Below, in pieces: positions 1 to 6,190 of a stretch of 8,865 nucleotides of DNA (position 1 is its first letter; each line of letters begins with the position of its first letter). Under the pieces are notes generated by a model, which worked only from the letters and a program-made list of their open reading frames with translations, was not told the DNA's origin and ran no database searches. Origin of the DNA: Candidatus Aerophobota bacterium (GTDB taxonomy: Bacteria; Aerophobota; Aerophobia; Aerophobales; Aerophobaceae); assembly GCA_030672545.1 (NCBI GenBank), contig DAOVGF010000022.1, forward strand, positions 1 to 8,865. Direction: 5' to 3'. A program made the translations under genes and the position numbers.

Positions 1-2085
1 CAGGACAGGGAAGAGACTAGTATATTGTTCTTTTGCAATTCCGGAGCCTACCATAAGTTTTGCCTGGCTATTCTGGTGCAAAACTAGTACCGCGAAAATC
101 TCCGTTGTTCCCTGAGACTCTGTATAGTGTCCATCTACTCTCAATGCATCTACACCGTTGATTATCACCTTACTTCTTGAGGTTACTGTATAATTTTGCC
201 ATTTCTGTTTTAGGTAGTTTTCTGCATTTTGTAGATAAGTTTGAGGGTCAACATTTTCATCTACTCTCCACATAGTTATCCAGGCAAATCCCTGAGGGTT
301 CTCCACATTTACCGTCCCTTGCTCTTCCTTGACCCTCCACCCCTGAGGGTAATTAAAGGAAAATTTAAGCTGCTCACTGGAGTATCTTTGAGTTCCACCA
401 CCCACTAGTTCCTCTGCACCCCGGCCTCTTTCCTCTACCTGGTCACCTCCAGGAGCTTCTTGCCTTTGAGCCTGAGGAAGCTGCCATCCCCATCTCTCCA
501 GGATATCCGCATCTAATCTCGGGAGTTCCGGGCTAACCAATCCCTGTTGCTGCATCTCTTTTACGTTAACCAGGTAATACAGTCCCATTCTGAGCTCTGA
601 AAACTCTTTGGAGGCAAACTCTACGGCTTTATCAAAGGAGAAAGACTTCACCTGGGGCTGTCCCACGGCAACTCCACTTATGGCGGTGCACTCCACGGGA
701 AGAAGCCTTCCACCGGGCAGAATAACCACGGGAAAGCAATGCCCAGGAATAGTAACCAGTATGGTCTCAAGACCCACGGCCTGGCATACACTGGCGTAAA
801 GTATAGCCAGATCCACACAGGTTCCAGATTTATCCCTTAAAACATCCCGGGGATATTTAACATCCTGTCCGGGCACATATTCCTGGAGAAAACCAGAAGG
901 AGTCTGGTAGGCCATTCTATGGGTAACTTCCAGATCATAAAGAGCTCTGCAGAATTTGATGGCTGATTGCGGGTCCAGGGCAGTGGGGACTCCACCAGCT
1001 AATTGGGATACCATTCCGGCCAGAGCTTTCACCGGGGGGTCAAGATGAGTAACCCAGGTGGCCAGAAGAGGAGAATTAGAGAAATTGTCCGCCCAGCTAC
1101 CCGTTCTTTCCTCCATGGTCAGATTACAAAATTCCATCTGGTTTATTCCCAGTATTTCCATTCTCTCACCCGTAACATCTGAATAGATATTACCTTCCTC
1201 ATCCCTGTACTCGTATTTTATTTGTGCATCAACCGGGGTGCGGGTCAAAAGCTCTGTTACCTTTGACGAAATCACCGGGTAGTAAAGATCTACTACACAT
1301 CCTCCAGGCACAATTAAAGAGTAGCTTTTAGGGATTGACCAATCAGAATACTCGCCCAATTTATAGCTTACCTTAAGATTGTGGATGTTGCTTTCCCCGG
1401 TATTCTTAAAAATTGTCTTGGCTACCCACATACTTCCCTCGGACATATCGGGATTGGCATATACCTTGTAGGTAGCGGCCATAAGACGAGGTTTACATCT
1501 CAGTGAGAGATCAAGCTCACAGTAGCCTGTCCGAGGTTCCACCGGAAGCGAATAGGTAAGTAGTCCCTTTTTCTCATCGTACTTTATATTGGAAGCCTCG
1601 CCGGGCAGGTTTATCATTGTATCCATTACCTGGATTATCTGAGTATCTGTAGGAAATATCTGCAGGAATATGGCTTTTTGTTTTTCCATCCAGATACAAT
1701 CGGTGCCCTTACCCATATCTATCTCCCAGCGCCCTCTCCTGTTTACGGAAGCTCCCAGCAAGTCGGCCTGGAGATGGAGCTGATTTTGAGCATCGTCGTA
1801 TTCTATTTTGGCATTGGCCAGCTCAAACGCCGCCCTTTGGGAGACAAAGTCTCTCAGTAGAACATAGGGATTGGGATAATTTCTCTTTATTTCTATATAA
1901 AGAGCATTGGTGGGAATTTTCCAGTCCAATTTCAAGCCGAGATTACCCTTTCTATCCACCACTCCTTGTCCAGTAATCCTTATGGTGTTGAACTCTTCTG
2001 TAGAAAGCTGAGCATAAGCAAAAGGAATGAGAGAGCATACCACAAATAAAACCAGAAAAACCAACAGAACCTTCTTTTTTCTCAT
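1..2085 (-). CDS. Secreted transglutaminase-like protein with C-terminal PsbP-like domain (3' end cut by window)
   Basis: An open frame of 695 codons starts with ATG at 2085-2083 and is still open at base 1, so the C-terminus is missing. An AAAGGAGG ribosome site lies just upstream. Residues 1-25 form a signal peptide (basic MRKKK, long hydrophobic stretch, AYA before Q26), so export is expected. Residues ~30-370 look beta-rich and unassigned. Residues ~375-470 carry a transglutaminase-like core: Cys423 in SGTCVDLA, His449 in PGHCFPVV and Glu465 in LLPVECTA, which fits a Cys-His-Glu/Asp triad. A Gly/Glu/Gln-rich linker (~540-566) leads to a domain from ~570 (KFSFNYPQGWRV) resembling PsbP/Mog1-fold lipid- or cell-surface-associated domains. 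Members of this superfamily can be proteases, peptidoglycan or peptide hydrolases, or cross-linkers; the substrate cannot be read here. The fold call is fairly sure, the PsbP-like call moderate. Confidence 0.85.
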   Translation of the reverse strand, partial: MRKKKVLLVFLVLFVVCSLIPFAYAQLSTEEFNTIRITGQGVVDRKGNLGLKLDWKIPTNALYIEIKRNYPNPYVLLRDFVSQRAAFELANAKIEYDDAQNQLHLQADLLGASVNRRGRWEIDMGKGTDCIWMEKQKAIFLQIFPTDTQIIQVMDTMINLPGEASNIKYDEKKGLLTYSLPVEPRTGYCELDLSLRCKPRLMAATYKVYANPDMSEGSMWVAKTIFKNTGESNIHNLKVSYKLGEYSDWSIPKSYSLIVPGGCVVDLYYPVISSKVTELLTRTPVDAQIKYEYRDEEGNIYSDVTGERMEILGINQMEFCNLTMEERTGSWADNFSNSPLLATWVTHLDPPVKALAGMVSQLAGGVPTALDPQSAIKFCRALYDLEVTHRMAYQTPSGFLQEYVPGQDVKYPRDVLRDKSGTCVDLAILYASVCQAVGLETILVTIPGHCFPVVILPGGRLLPVECTAISGVAVGQPQVKSFSFDKAVEFASKEFSELRMGLYYLVNVKEMQQQGLVSPELPRLDADILERWGWQLPQAQRQEAPGGDQVEERGRGAEELVGGGTQRYSSEQLKFSFNYPQGWRVKEEQGTVNVENPQGFAWITMWRVDENVDPQTYLQNAENYLKQKWQNYTVTSRSKVIINGVDALRVDGHYTESQGTTEIFAVLVLHQNSQAKLMVGSGIAKEQYTSLFPVL

Positions 2086-2204
2086 TGTCTTTCCTCCTTT
2101 GTCCTTATTCTCCTTTCCTGAGTTGCTCAAAAGCATACCAGATCACACCTTTACTTCCCGCGGGTAAAATTGTCACCAGATAATAAATGATTAATTTTTA
2201 ACCA

Positions 2205-2232
2205 ATTATCGCTAATCTCTCACTAAAGTCAA
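2205..2232 (-). promoter_or_regulatory. Likely sigma-70-type promoter for the transglutaminase-like gene
   Basis: Read on the minus strand, TTGACT (2232-2227) is followed after 16 bp by GATAAT (2210-2205). Each box matches the consensus at 5 of 6 positions. The predicted transcript would have a leader of roughly 110 nt before the ATG at 2085. No clear riboswitch or attenuator fold was recognised in that leader. Confidence 0.55.
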
Positions 2233-2384
2233 CAAAGTAACTCCAGTTTCTCAAAAAAACCTCAAGCATAAGTGCTATGGGGGTCTACCGAGACTATTTT
2301 CCAAAGCAGCGAAACTAAGAACGGAGCAGTTAATACCACATTTTGGTACCCCTCGGACACTCATGTATCATGAATGCCCCTAAC
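2233..2384. other. Divergent intergenic region between two promoters
   Basis: This is the core of the 354-bp gene-free gap between the secreted transglutaminase-like gene and the arsR-type gene. It contains no convincing ORF. Two small items stand out: TTTTGGTACCCCTC at 2341-2354, which resembles part of repeats A and B, and the near-palindrome TCATG-TAT-CATGA at 2361-2373, which ends 11 bp before the -35 box of the redox operon. Confidence 0.5.
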
Positions 2385-2412
2385 TTGACAAGTTCTATTA
2401 GTTTATTATAAT
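2385..2412 (+). promoter_or_regulatory. Consensus sigma-70 promoter of the ArsR-Grx-Trx operon
   Basis: TTGACA at 2385-2390 and TATAAT at 2407-2412 are both perfect matches to the consensus, with a 16-bp spacer. Transcription would start near 2419, giving a leader of about 20 nt to the ATG at 2440. Such a strong promoter fits a gene set kept off by a repressor, and the operator palindrome overlaps the -10 box. Confidence 0.85.
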
Positions 2413-2427
2413 ATTATAATAAACTAA
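2398..2427. promoter_or_regulatory. Perfect 30-bp palindromic operator for the ArsR-family repressor
   Basis: The left arm TTAGTTTATTATAAT (2398-2412) is matched exactly by its reverse complement at 2413-2427, with no spacer and no mismatch. The site covers the whole -10 box and the predicted transcription start. ArsR/SmtB proteins are winged-helix dimers that bind AT-rich inverted repeats over their own promoters, so autorepression by blocking RNA polymerase is the simplest reading. The palindrome is seen directly; the identity of the bound protein is inferred from its position 13 bp upstream of the arsR-type gene. Confidence 0.85.
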
Positions 2428-2439
2428 ACCGGGAGAGAA

Positions 2440-2718
2440 ATGAGAGAAGAAATTACGGCAGATTTTCTCAAAGTACTTGGTCACCCTTCCCGAATAAAGA
2501 TATTGACTTCTTTGGAGAACGGTTACAAATGCGTCAGAGATTTAGAATCAGTGGTAGGAATAACCCAGTCCAACCTATCTCAACATCTCAGGATTCTGAA
2601 GGATAAAGGCATTCTGGAGCATGAACGAAGAGGAACAGAAATTTGCTACCGGATAAGGGACAGAAACGCCCTGGATATTATTAGATTTGCCGAGAAATTG
2701 TTTACCGAAAGAGGTTAA
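2440..2718 (+). CDS. ArsR/SmtB-family winged-helix repressor with two cysteines
   Basis: The 92-residue product has the usual length and layout of a small ArsR-family repressor. It begins with FLKVLGHPSRIKIL (9-22), then a recognition helix-turn-helix TQSNLSQHLRILKDKGIL (42-59) and a beta-wing ERRGTEICYRI (62-72). Cys31 sits in YKCVRDLE, the place of the first cysteine of the classical metal-binding ELCVCDL motif, but the second cysteine of that motif is Arg33. The only other cysteine is Cys69 in the wing. The classic CxC metal site is therefore absent, and a redox, persulfide or thiol-reactive ligand sensor is plausible. The gene is first in an operon with two thioredoxin-fold proteins, lies under a self-overlapping operator, and is preceded by a GGGAGAG ribosome site. 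Family very sure; signal unknown. Confidence 0.9.
   Translation: MREEITADFLKVLGHPSRIKILTSLENGYKCVRDLESVVGITQSNLSQHLRILKDKGILEHERRGTEICYRIRDRNALDIIRFAEKLFTERG
2708..2714 (+). promoter_or_regulatory. Ribosome site fixing the glutaredoxin-like start at 2720
   Basis: AAAGAGG lies 5 nt upstream of the ATG at 2720, inside the last codons of the repressor gene. An in-frame ATG at 2687 would add 11 residues unrelated to the family and overlap the repressor gene by 32 bp, so 2720 is preferred. Confidence 0.7.
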
Positions 2719-2719
2719 G

Positions 2720-2977
2720 ATGGATCAAAGAACTTATCCCCGAGTTATCTTGTTTTCCTCAGGGTCCTGCCCCTGGTGCTCCGCAGCCAAGAATTATCTG
2801 CGTCAAAAGGGGGTTAGAGTAAGAGAAGTGAGAGTAGACAAGGATCCTCAGGCCGCTCAAGATATGGTAAGAATGACCGGTCAGAAAAGTGTTCCGGTTC
2901 TCCTCATTGGTAGAGCCAAAATAGTAGGATTTGATAAACAAAAAATTGACCGACTTTTGAAATTGAGAAAAAATTGA
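2720..2977 (+). CDS. Glutaredoxin-like protein, YruB/NrdH type
   Basis: The 85-residue product is a minimal glutaredoxin/redoxin. It has beta strand PRVILFSS (7-14), the dithiol site CPWC (17-20), the cis-proline loop KSVPVLLIG (56-64, Pro59), and the C-terminal glycine motif GFDKQKIDRLL (70-80). This matches the YruB-family glutaredoxin-like proteins, which act as cytoplasmic dithiol reductants; whether it takes electrons from glutathione, thioredoxin reductase or another donor is not visible. The ATG at 2720 is one base past the repressor stop codon (2716-2718), so the two genes are translationally coupled. It is followed after 13 bp by the thioredoxin gene. No odd composition is apparent. 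Family assignment is sure, the physiological substrate unknown. Confidence 0.9.
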   Translation: MDQRTYPRVILFSSGSCPWCSAAKNYLRQKGVRVREVRVDKDPQAAQDMVRMTGQKSVPVLLIGRAKIVGFDKQKIDRLLKLRKN

Positions 2978-2990
2978 GAAGAGGAGTAAA

Positions 2991-3329
2991 ATGTCTGAGA
3001 TAATCTTTAGTGACCAGAACTGGCAAAATGAGGTCATTGAGTCAACTATTCCAGTAATGATCGATTTCTGGGCTGCTTGGTGTGCACCTTGTTTTATGAT
3101 AGCCCCAGCAGTGGAGGAACTCACTCAACAGTTTCAGGACAAGATCAAAGTGGGAAAACTAAATGTAGATGAAAACCCGAATGTAGCTGGAAAATACGGC
3201 ATCAGAAGTATCCCTACCCTGCTGTTTTTCCATAAGGGAGAGCTGGTAGATAGATTAATAGGAGCAGTACCTAAGGAAATTATAGAGGAGAAAATCAATC
3301 AGATACTGGAGGTGAAAATTACCGATTAA
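2991..3329 (+). CDS. trxA: Thioredoxin with WCAPC active site
   Basis: The 112-residue product has standard thioredoxin length and order: MIDFWAAWCAPC (23-34, cysteines 31 and 34), Asp25 at the buried-acid position, the cis-proline loop RSIPTLLFF (72-80, Pro75), then KGELVDRLIGAVP. It has no signal peptide and is expected in the cytoplasm, reducing protein disulfides. Two positions differ from the textbook site: WCAPC rather than WCGPC, and FMIAP instead of KMIAP right after the second cysteine, so the usual active-site lysine is Phe35. GAGGAG at 2981-2986 gives a good ribosome site. It is the third gene of the ArsR-controlled operon, so it is probably an inducible rather than housekeeping thioredoxin. 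No clear terminator follows in the 52 bp before the convergent gene. Confidence 0.93.
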   Translation: MSEIIFSDQNWQNEVIESTIPVMIDFWAAWCAPCFMIAPAVEELTQQFQDKIKVGKLNVDENPNVAGKYGIRSIPTLLFFHKGELVDRLIGAVPKEIIEEKINQILEVKITD

Positions 3330-3381
3330 AACTTCCGTCAGGTAAAATGCTGATGCTATAATCCTTTTTGTGAGAGCAGAG

Positions 3382-4350
3382 CTAAGCAAGGTATTTCTTA
3401 GGAAACTTGGCCACCACCGTGTAATTGGGATCTACAATATTTCCTACCCGCATAGTGCCAACCTGGGAGAGTACCTGGAGAGCCTCCCACTTATCAAAGC
3501 CATAATCGGCTATTAACCATTTTATTAATTCAACATGAGCAATGCGGACAGCATTCATCAGCGGACGGGCACTACCGGCCACCATCAAATGAGTGGCATT
3601 TTCTAGGCGGGGCCACTGGGCAATCTTGTTCTTAATCACTTTTAGTTTTAAGGTTACCCGGGCAGTTGTTTCCAGGGCTACCCCGCAAATTTCTCCGTCC
3701 CCCTGGGCGGCGTGGACGTCCCCAAAGGAAAGATAAGCTCCTTTCACCCATACCGGTAAATACAGAATTGCTCCTGCTCTTGTCTCCACGCAGTCCATAT
3801 TCCCACCGTACTCGCCGGGAGTGAGAGCTGTTTCTACCCGACCAAAGCGGGGAGCTACTCCAATGGAACCAATAAAGGGATGCAGGGAAACTTGTATTTC
3901 CTTCAGCTTACTGCGAGAAAGCCTGAGAGCTCCCGTCTGGGAGTTTAAATCAAGCTCCCAGCGGTATTCATATCCCGAGAGAGGCTCATTGAGTAAAAGA
4001 TCTCTTCCCTCACTTTCCCCGGTAAAAGCACCAAAATGAGGCACCAGAGCGGACCAGGCATATTCCCGGTTTAGAAGAATCTCCTGGATACTTATTTTGA
4101 GTAGATCGCCTGGCTCGGCTTCCTCAACCCATATCGGCCCAATTAGAGGGTTAGATTGCTGATATTTCGTGAAGTTACTTTTTTGCTTTTTATGTTCCGA
4201 CAAGGGATTTCCGCGACAATCAAACCCCCGAGCATCTAAGGTTAAAGCAACAACTGAATCACCGCTTTTAATACGCAACACAGGTTCACCTGGACCAAAG
4301 GTATACTGATAAATTGTTGGCTCTAATTTATAAAGTTTGCCCTTCCCCAT
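3382..4350 (-). CDS. Acetamidase/formamidase family protein (FmdA/AmdA)
   Basis: The 322-residue product matches the shorter bacterial and archaeal branch of the acetamidase/formamidase family. These cytoplasmic metal-dependent amidases hydrolyse small amides such as formamide or acetamide to ammonia and a carboxylate. Landmarks in order: GPIWVEEAEPGDLL (71-84), HPFIGSIGVAP (157-167), GGNMDCVE (182-189), GDVHAAQGDGEICG (210-223) and a C-terminal RVGNIVDPNYTVV (301-313). The conserved His157, Asp186, His213 and Glu220 are all present, so the enzyme looks intact. AAGGAG lies 7 nt upstream of the ATG at 4350. The gene stands alone, without an amide transporter, urease or nitrogen regulator nearby, so the natural substrate is open. 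It converges with the thioredoxin operon. Confidence 0.92.
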   Translation of the reverse strand: MGKGKLYKLEPTIYQYTFGPGEPVLRIKSGDSVVALTLDARGFDCRGNPLSEHKKQKSNFTKYQQSNPLIGPIWVEEAEPGDLLKISIQEILLNREYAWSALVPHFGAFTGESEGRDLLLNEPLSGYEYRWELDLNSQTGALRLSRSKLKEIQVSLHPFIGSIGVAPRFGRVETALTPGEYGGNMDCVETRAGAILYLPVWVKGAYLSFGDVHAAQGDGEICGVALETTARVTLKLKVIKNKIAQWPRLENATHLMVAGSARPLMNAVRIAHVELIKWLIADYGFDKWEALQVLSQVGTMRVGNIVDPNYTVVAKFPKKYLA

Positions 4351-4386
4351 CTTTTTGCTCCTTCTTCTTCAGTAAGTGCTGACAGT

Positions 4387-4415
4387 AGCTTACCCATCCC
4401 ACCTCAACCTGTCAA
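4387..4415 (-). promoter_or_regulatory. Possible promoter of the formamidase-like gene
   Basis: On the minus strand a perfect TTGACA (4415-4410) is followed after 17 bp by TAAGCT (4392-4387), which matches only 3 of 6 positions of the -10 consensus. The site lies about 37 bp upstream of the ATG, so the position is sensible, but the weak -10 box keeps this tentative. Confidence 0.3.
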
Positions 4416-4658
4416 TACGTCAATTGTGCCGCAGGCCTGAGTTAACTCTCTGAAGTGGAGTCTACTCTCTCGTCACTCAATTCCCTCTTCATTAAGAGAG
4501 CCCTGGAAGACCTTTTTCGTGCCGTTTTCAGCAATTTTTCGGCGGTGAGAAAAAACGCTTGCTAAATAGCGAGCCTTGAGGTATGATGTTCTACAATTAT
4601 TGCTCGGTCTCCCCCAAAGGTAACCAGTAGACTCTCTAAAAGCAAGATTTAAAGGGGC
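4416..4658. other. Gene-free stretch between divergent genes
   Basis: Together with flanking sites this makes up the 436-bp gap between the formamidase-like gene and the DUF89 gene. The only structure I can support is a 7-bp hairpin, GCTTGCT-AAAT-AGCGAGC (4557-4574, one G-T pair). The long minus-strand reading frame through here begins at a TTG, lacks a ribosome site and runs through repeat A, so I do not treat it as a gene. Confidence 0.5.
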
Positions 4659-4746
4659 TTTGGTACCCCCCCAAGGAACCCTTTTTTTGGTGAAGATAAA
4701 GTGGTAGCCGGCGAAAAACAAGCGCAACCTAAAGGTTGCGGCTACC
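4659..4746 (+). repeat. Composite hairpin repeat, copy A
   Basis: The element has a T-tract arm (CCCTTTTTTTGG, 4679-4690), a GAAGATAAAGT box (4692-4702), then an outer stem GGTAGCC (4703-4709) pairing with GGCTACC (4740-4746). Inside is the 18-nt hairpin CGCAACCT-AA-AGGTTGCG (4723-4740). It matches the reverse complement of copy B: 32 of 37 bases agree between 4671-4707 and its counterpart. The second inner hairpin seen in B and C has decayed here. It ends 40 bp before the DUF89 start codon and may lie in its leader. Confidence 0.8.
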
Positions 4747-4786
4747 TTGGTGAAATTTAGACTATTACCCCCAAAGAGAGGAAAAA

Positions 4787-5638
4787 ATGAAGATTTATCT
4801 GGATTGTTTACCCTGCTTCCTGAGGCAAGCTCTGGATGCTTCCCGGATGGCAGTAGATGACGAGACGAAACAACGCCAGGTTTTGGATGAGGTAGCCAAA
4901 GAGCTACCCCGTATTCCCCTGAACAGTACTCCCCCAGTTATAGGAAGAAAAATTCATCAAATCATTCGCCGGGTTACCGGTTGTTCTGATCCCTATCAAG
5001 AAATCAAACAAAAATATAACCGCTTGGCTCTTCAGCTTTACCCCGATTTAAAAAAAAGGGTAGAAAAGGCTAATGATCCTTTATTAATGGCTATTCGCTT
5101 AGCTATTGCTGGAAACATTATTGATTGCGGAATAAAGACTTCTTTCAATTTAAATAAAGAAGTGGAAACTATTGTGCACCAGGATTTCGCCATTTTTCAC
5201 TACTCTGAATTCAAGCAGCGACTCCAGGAAACCAAAGAAATCCTCTATTTAGCGGACAATTCCAGCGAGGTTATCTTTGACCGAATCTTAGTCGAAGAGC
5301 TCAGCCAGAAAATCGTCTACGTAGTTAGGCAAATGCCGGTAATTAATGACGCCACTATGGAAGATGCTCATTATGCTGGTATGGACAAACTCGCTAAGGT
5401 AATTACCTCGGGCTCTGACGCACCAGCTACTCTACTCGACCTGGCCAGCCAACAGTTCTTGGATCATTTTGACCGGGCTACCTTTATTATCAGTAAGGGT
5501 CAAGGAAACTATGAGTCACTTTCTCGGGTGGATAAACCCATCTTCTTCTTGCTTAAGGCTAAATGCCCGGTTATCGCCAAAGACATCGGTTGCCAGGTAG
5601 GAGATATAATCCTTAAGGGACCATCATCATCTCCCTAA
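4787..5638 (+). CDS. DUF89/ARMT1-like metal-dependent phosphatase family protein
   Basis: The 283-residue product matches the prokaryotic (AF1104/TM1154-like) branch of DUF89. The family includes damage-control phosphatases that remove phosphate from reactive sugar phosphates and other metabolites. Landmarks: N-terminal LDCLPCFLRQAL (5-16) with Cys7 and Cys10, GNIIDCG (109-115), LADNSSEVIFDR (155-166) with the Asp157-Asn158 metal pair, PVINDATMEDA (184-194), SKGQGNYESL (236-245), and a C-terminal KCPVIAKDIGCQVGDIIL (259-276). All hallmark motifs are present, so it is probably active; its substrate is unknown. Start: AGAGAGG at 4775-4781, 5 nt before the ATG. It is alone on its strand, preceded by repeat A, and its stop codon is 5 bp from the stop of the convergent YtfJ-like gene. 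Confidence 0.9.
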   Translation: MKIYLDCLPCFLRQALDASRMAVDDETKQRQVLDEVAKELPRIPLNSTPPVIGRKIHQIIRRVTGCSDPYQEIKQKYNRLALQLYPDLKKRVEKANDPLLMAIRLAIAGNIIDCGIKTSFNLNKEVETIVHQDFAIFHYSEFKQRLQETKEILYLADNSSEVIFDRILVEELSQKIVYVVRQMPVINDATMEDAHYAGMDKLAKVITSGSDAPATLLDLASQQFLDHFDRATFIISKGQGNYESLSRVDKPIFFLLKAKCPVIAKDIGCQVGDIILKGPSSSP

Positions 5639-5643
5639 AATCT

Positions 5644-6183
5644 TTAGTTTTCCGCAACCAGTCTCTTCAATAACTCTATGATTTGCTCAGTTTCTTCAGG
5701 TGAGATCCGGCCTGATTTTGAGTAGCGAATAATTCCTTTTCGGTCAATGATGATAAAGTTGGTCTCCTTATCTATTACCTGATAATCCTTGAAGAACTTT
5801 CCATCCCAGTCTCCGTAAATAGTCACTCCTTCTCTTATGGAATTTATCACCAGATTGGCCCACCAGACCGGCTTAAGAGACCAGGTGGCTTCGGTGCAGT
5901 TTATGATGGGCACCACAACAATGGAGTTCTTGACATCTTCCGGTTGTTCTTCAAGAAGGAACTTTAACTTATCTTTCATCTGCCGGTTCTTCTCGGTTAC
6001 CTCAGGCTCTCTGGTATCATAGAATATAACCATCACCTTACCCTTAAGTGAGCTGGAGGAGAAAACTTTGTAATCTCCGGAGACCACCCTGAAATCCGGA
6101 GCTTTTTCCCCTACTGGAATCTGAGCCAAACCCATCACCGCTAACAAGAACCAGAAAAAAAAGCAAAAAAATCCCACTCTCAT
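5644..6183 (-). CDS. Secreted YtfJ-like thioredoxin-fold protein lacking the redox cysteines
   Basis: The 179-residue product starts with a signal peptide (~1-20, MRVGFFCFFFWFLL... ending near GLAQ), so it is probably periplasmic or exported. The mature part begins PVGEKAPDFRVVSGDY like AhpC/TSA-redoxin proteins, but where a peroxiredoxin or TlpA has its cysteine the sequence reads GKVMVIFYDTREPEVTEKNR, with no CxxC. It resembles E. coli YtfJ in pattern: GKV-VI near the start, EKN, a central VVVPIIN, and C-terminal NFIIIDRKGIIRYSKSGRISPEE. One cysteine remains in the mature part (INCTEA). The start at 6183 is chosen because AGAGG (6192-6188) precedes it; an in-frame ATG at 6225 would run inside the upstream gene and bury the signal peptide. 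It lies 7 bp after the URO-D-like gene, probably one operon. YtfJ family function is unclear. Confidence 0.75.
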   Translation of the reverse strand: MRVGFFCFFFWFLLAVMGLAQIPVGEKAPDFRVVSGDYKVFSSSSLKGKVMVIFYDTREPEVTEKNRQMKDKLKFLLEEQPEDVKNSIVVVPIINCTEATWSLKPVWWANLVINSIREGVTIYGDWDGKFFKDYQVIDKETNFIIIDRKGIIRYSKSGRISPEETEQIIELLKRLVAEN

Positions 6184-6190
6184 CGTGCCT

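Noticed and set aside
608..799. Short plus-strand frames at 608-799 and 1678-1860
   Set aside because: Both are antisense to the 695-codon transglutaminase-like gene, which has a clear signal peptide, ribosome site and motifs.
2687..2719. Earlier ATG giving an 11-residue longer glutaredoxin-like protein
   Set aside because: It overlaps the repressor gene and lacks a ribosome site; the ATG at 2720 has AAAGAGG at proper spacing.
2759..3124. 121-codon minus-strand frame opposite the glutaredoxin-like and thioredoxin genes
   Set aside because: It lies antisense to two well-supported genes and has no family features.
3330..3381. Intrinsic terminator after the thioredoxin gene
   Set aside because: Only a 6-bp stem with a wobble pair (CGTCAG/CTGATG) can be drawn, and the short T-run is separated from it by several bases.
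4473..4727. 84-codon minus-strand reading frame between the formamidase-like and DUF89 genes
   Set aside because: It begins at a TTG inside repeat A, has no ribosome site, runs through the repeat arm, and the product shows no recognisable domain.
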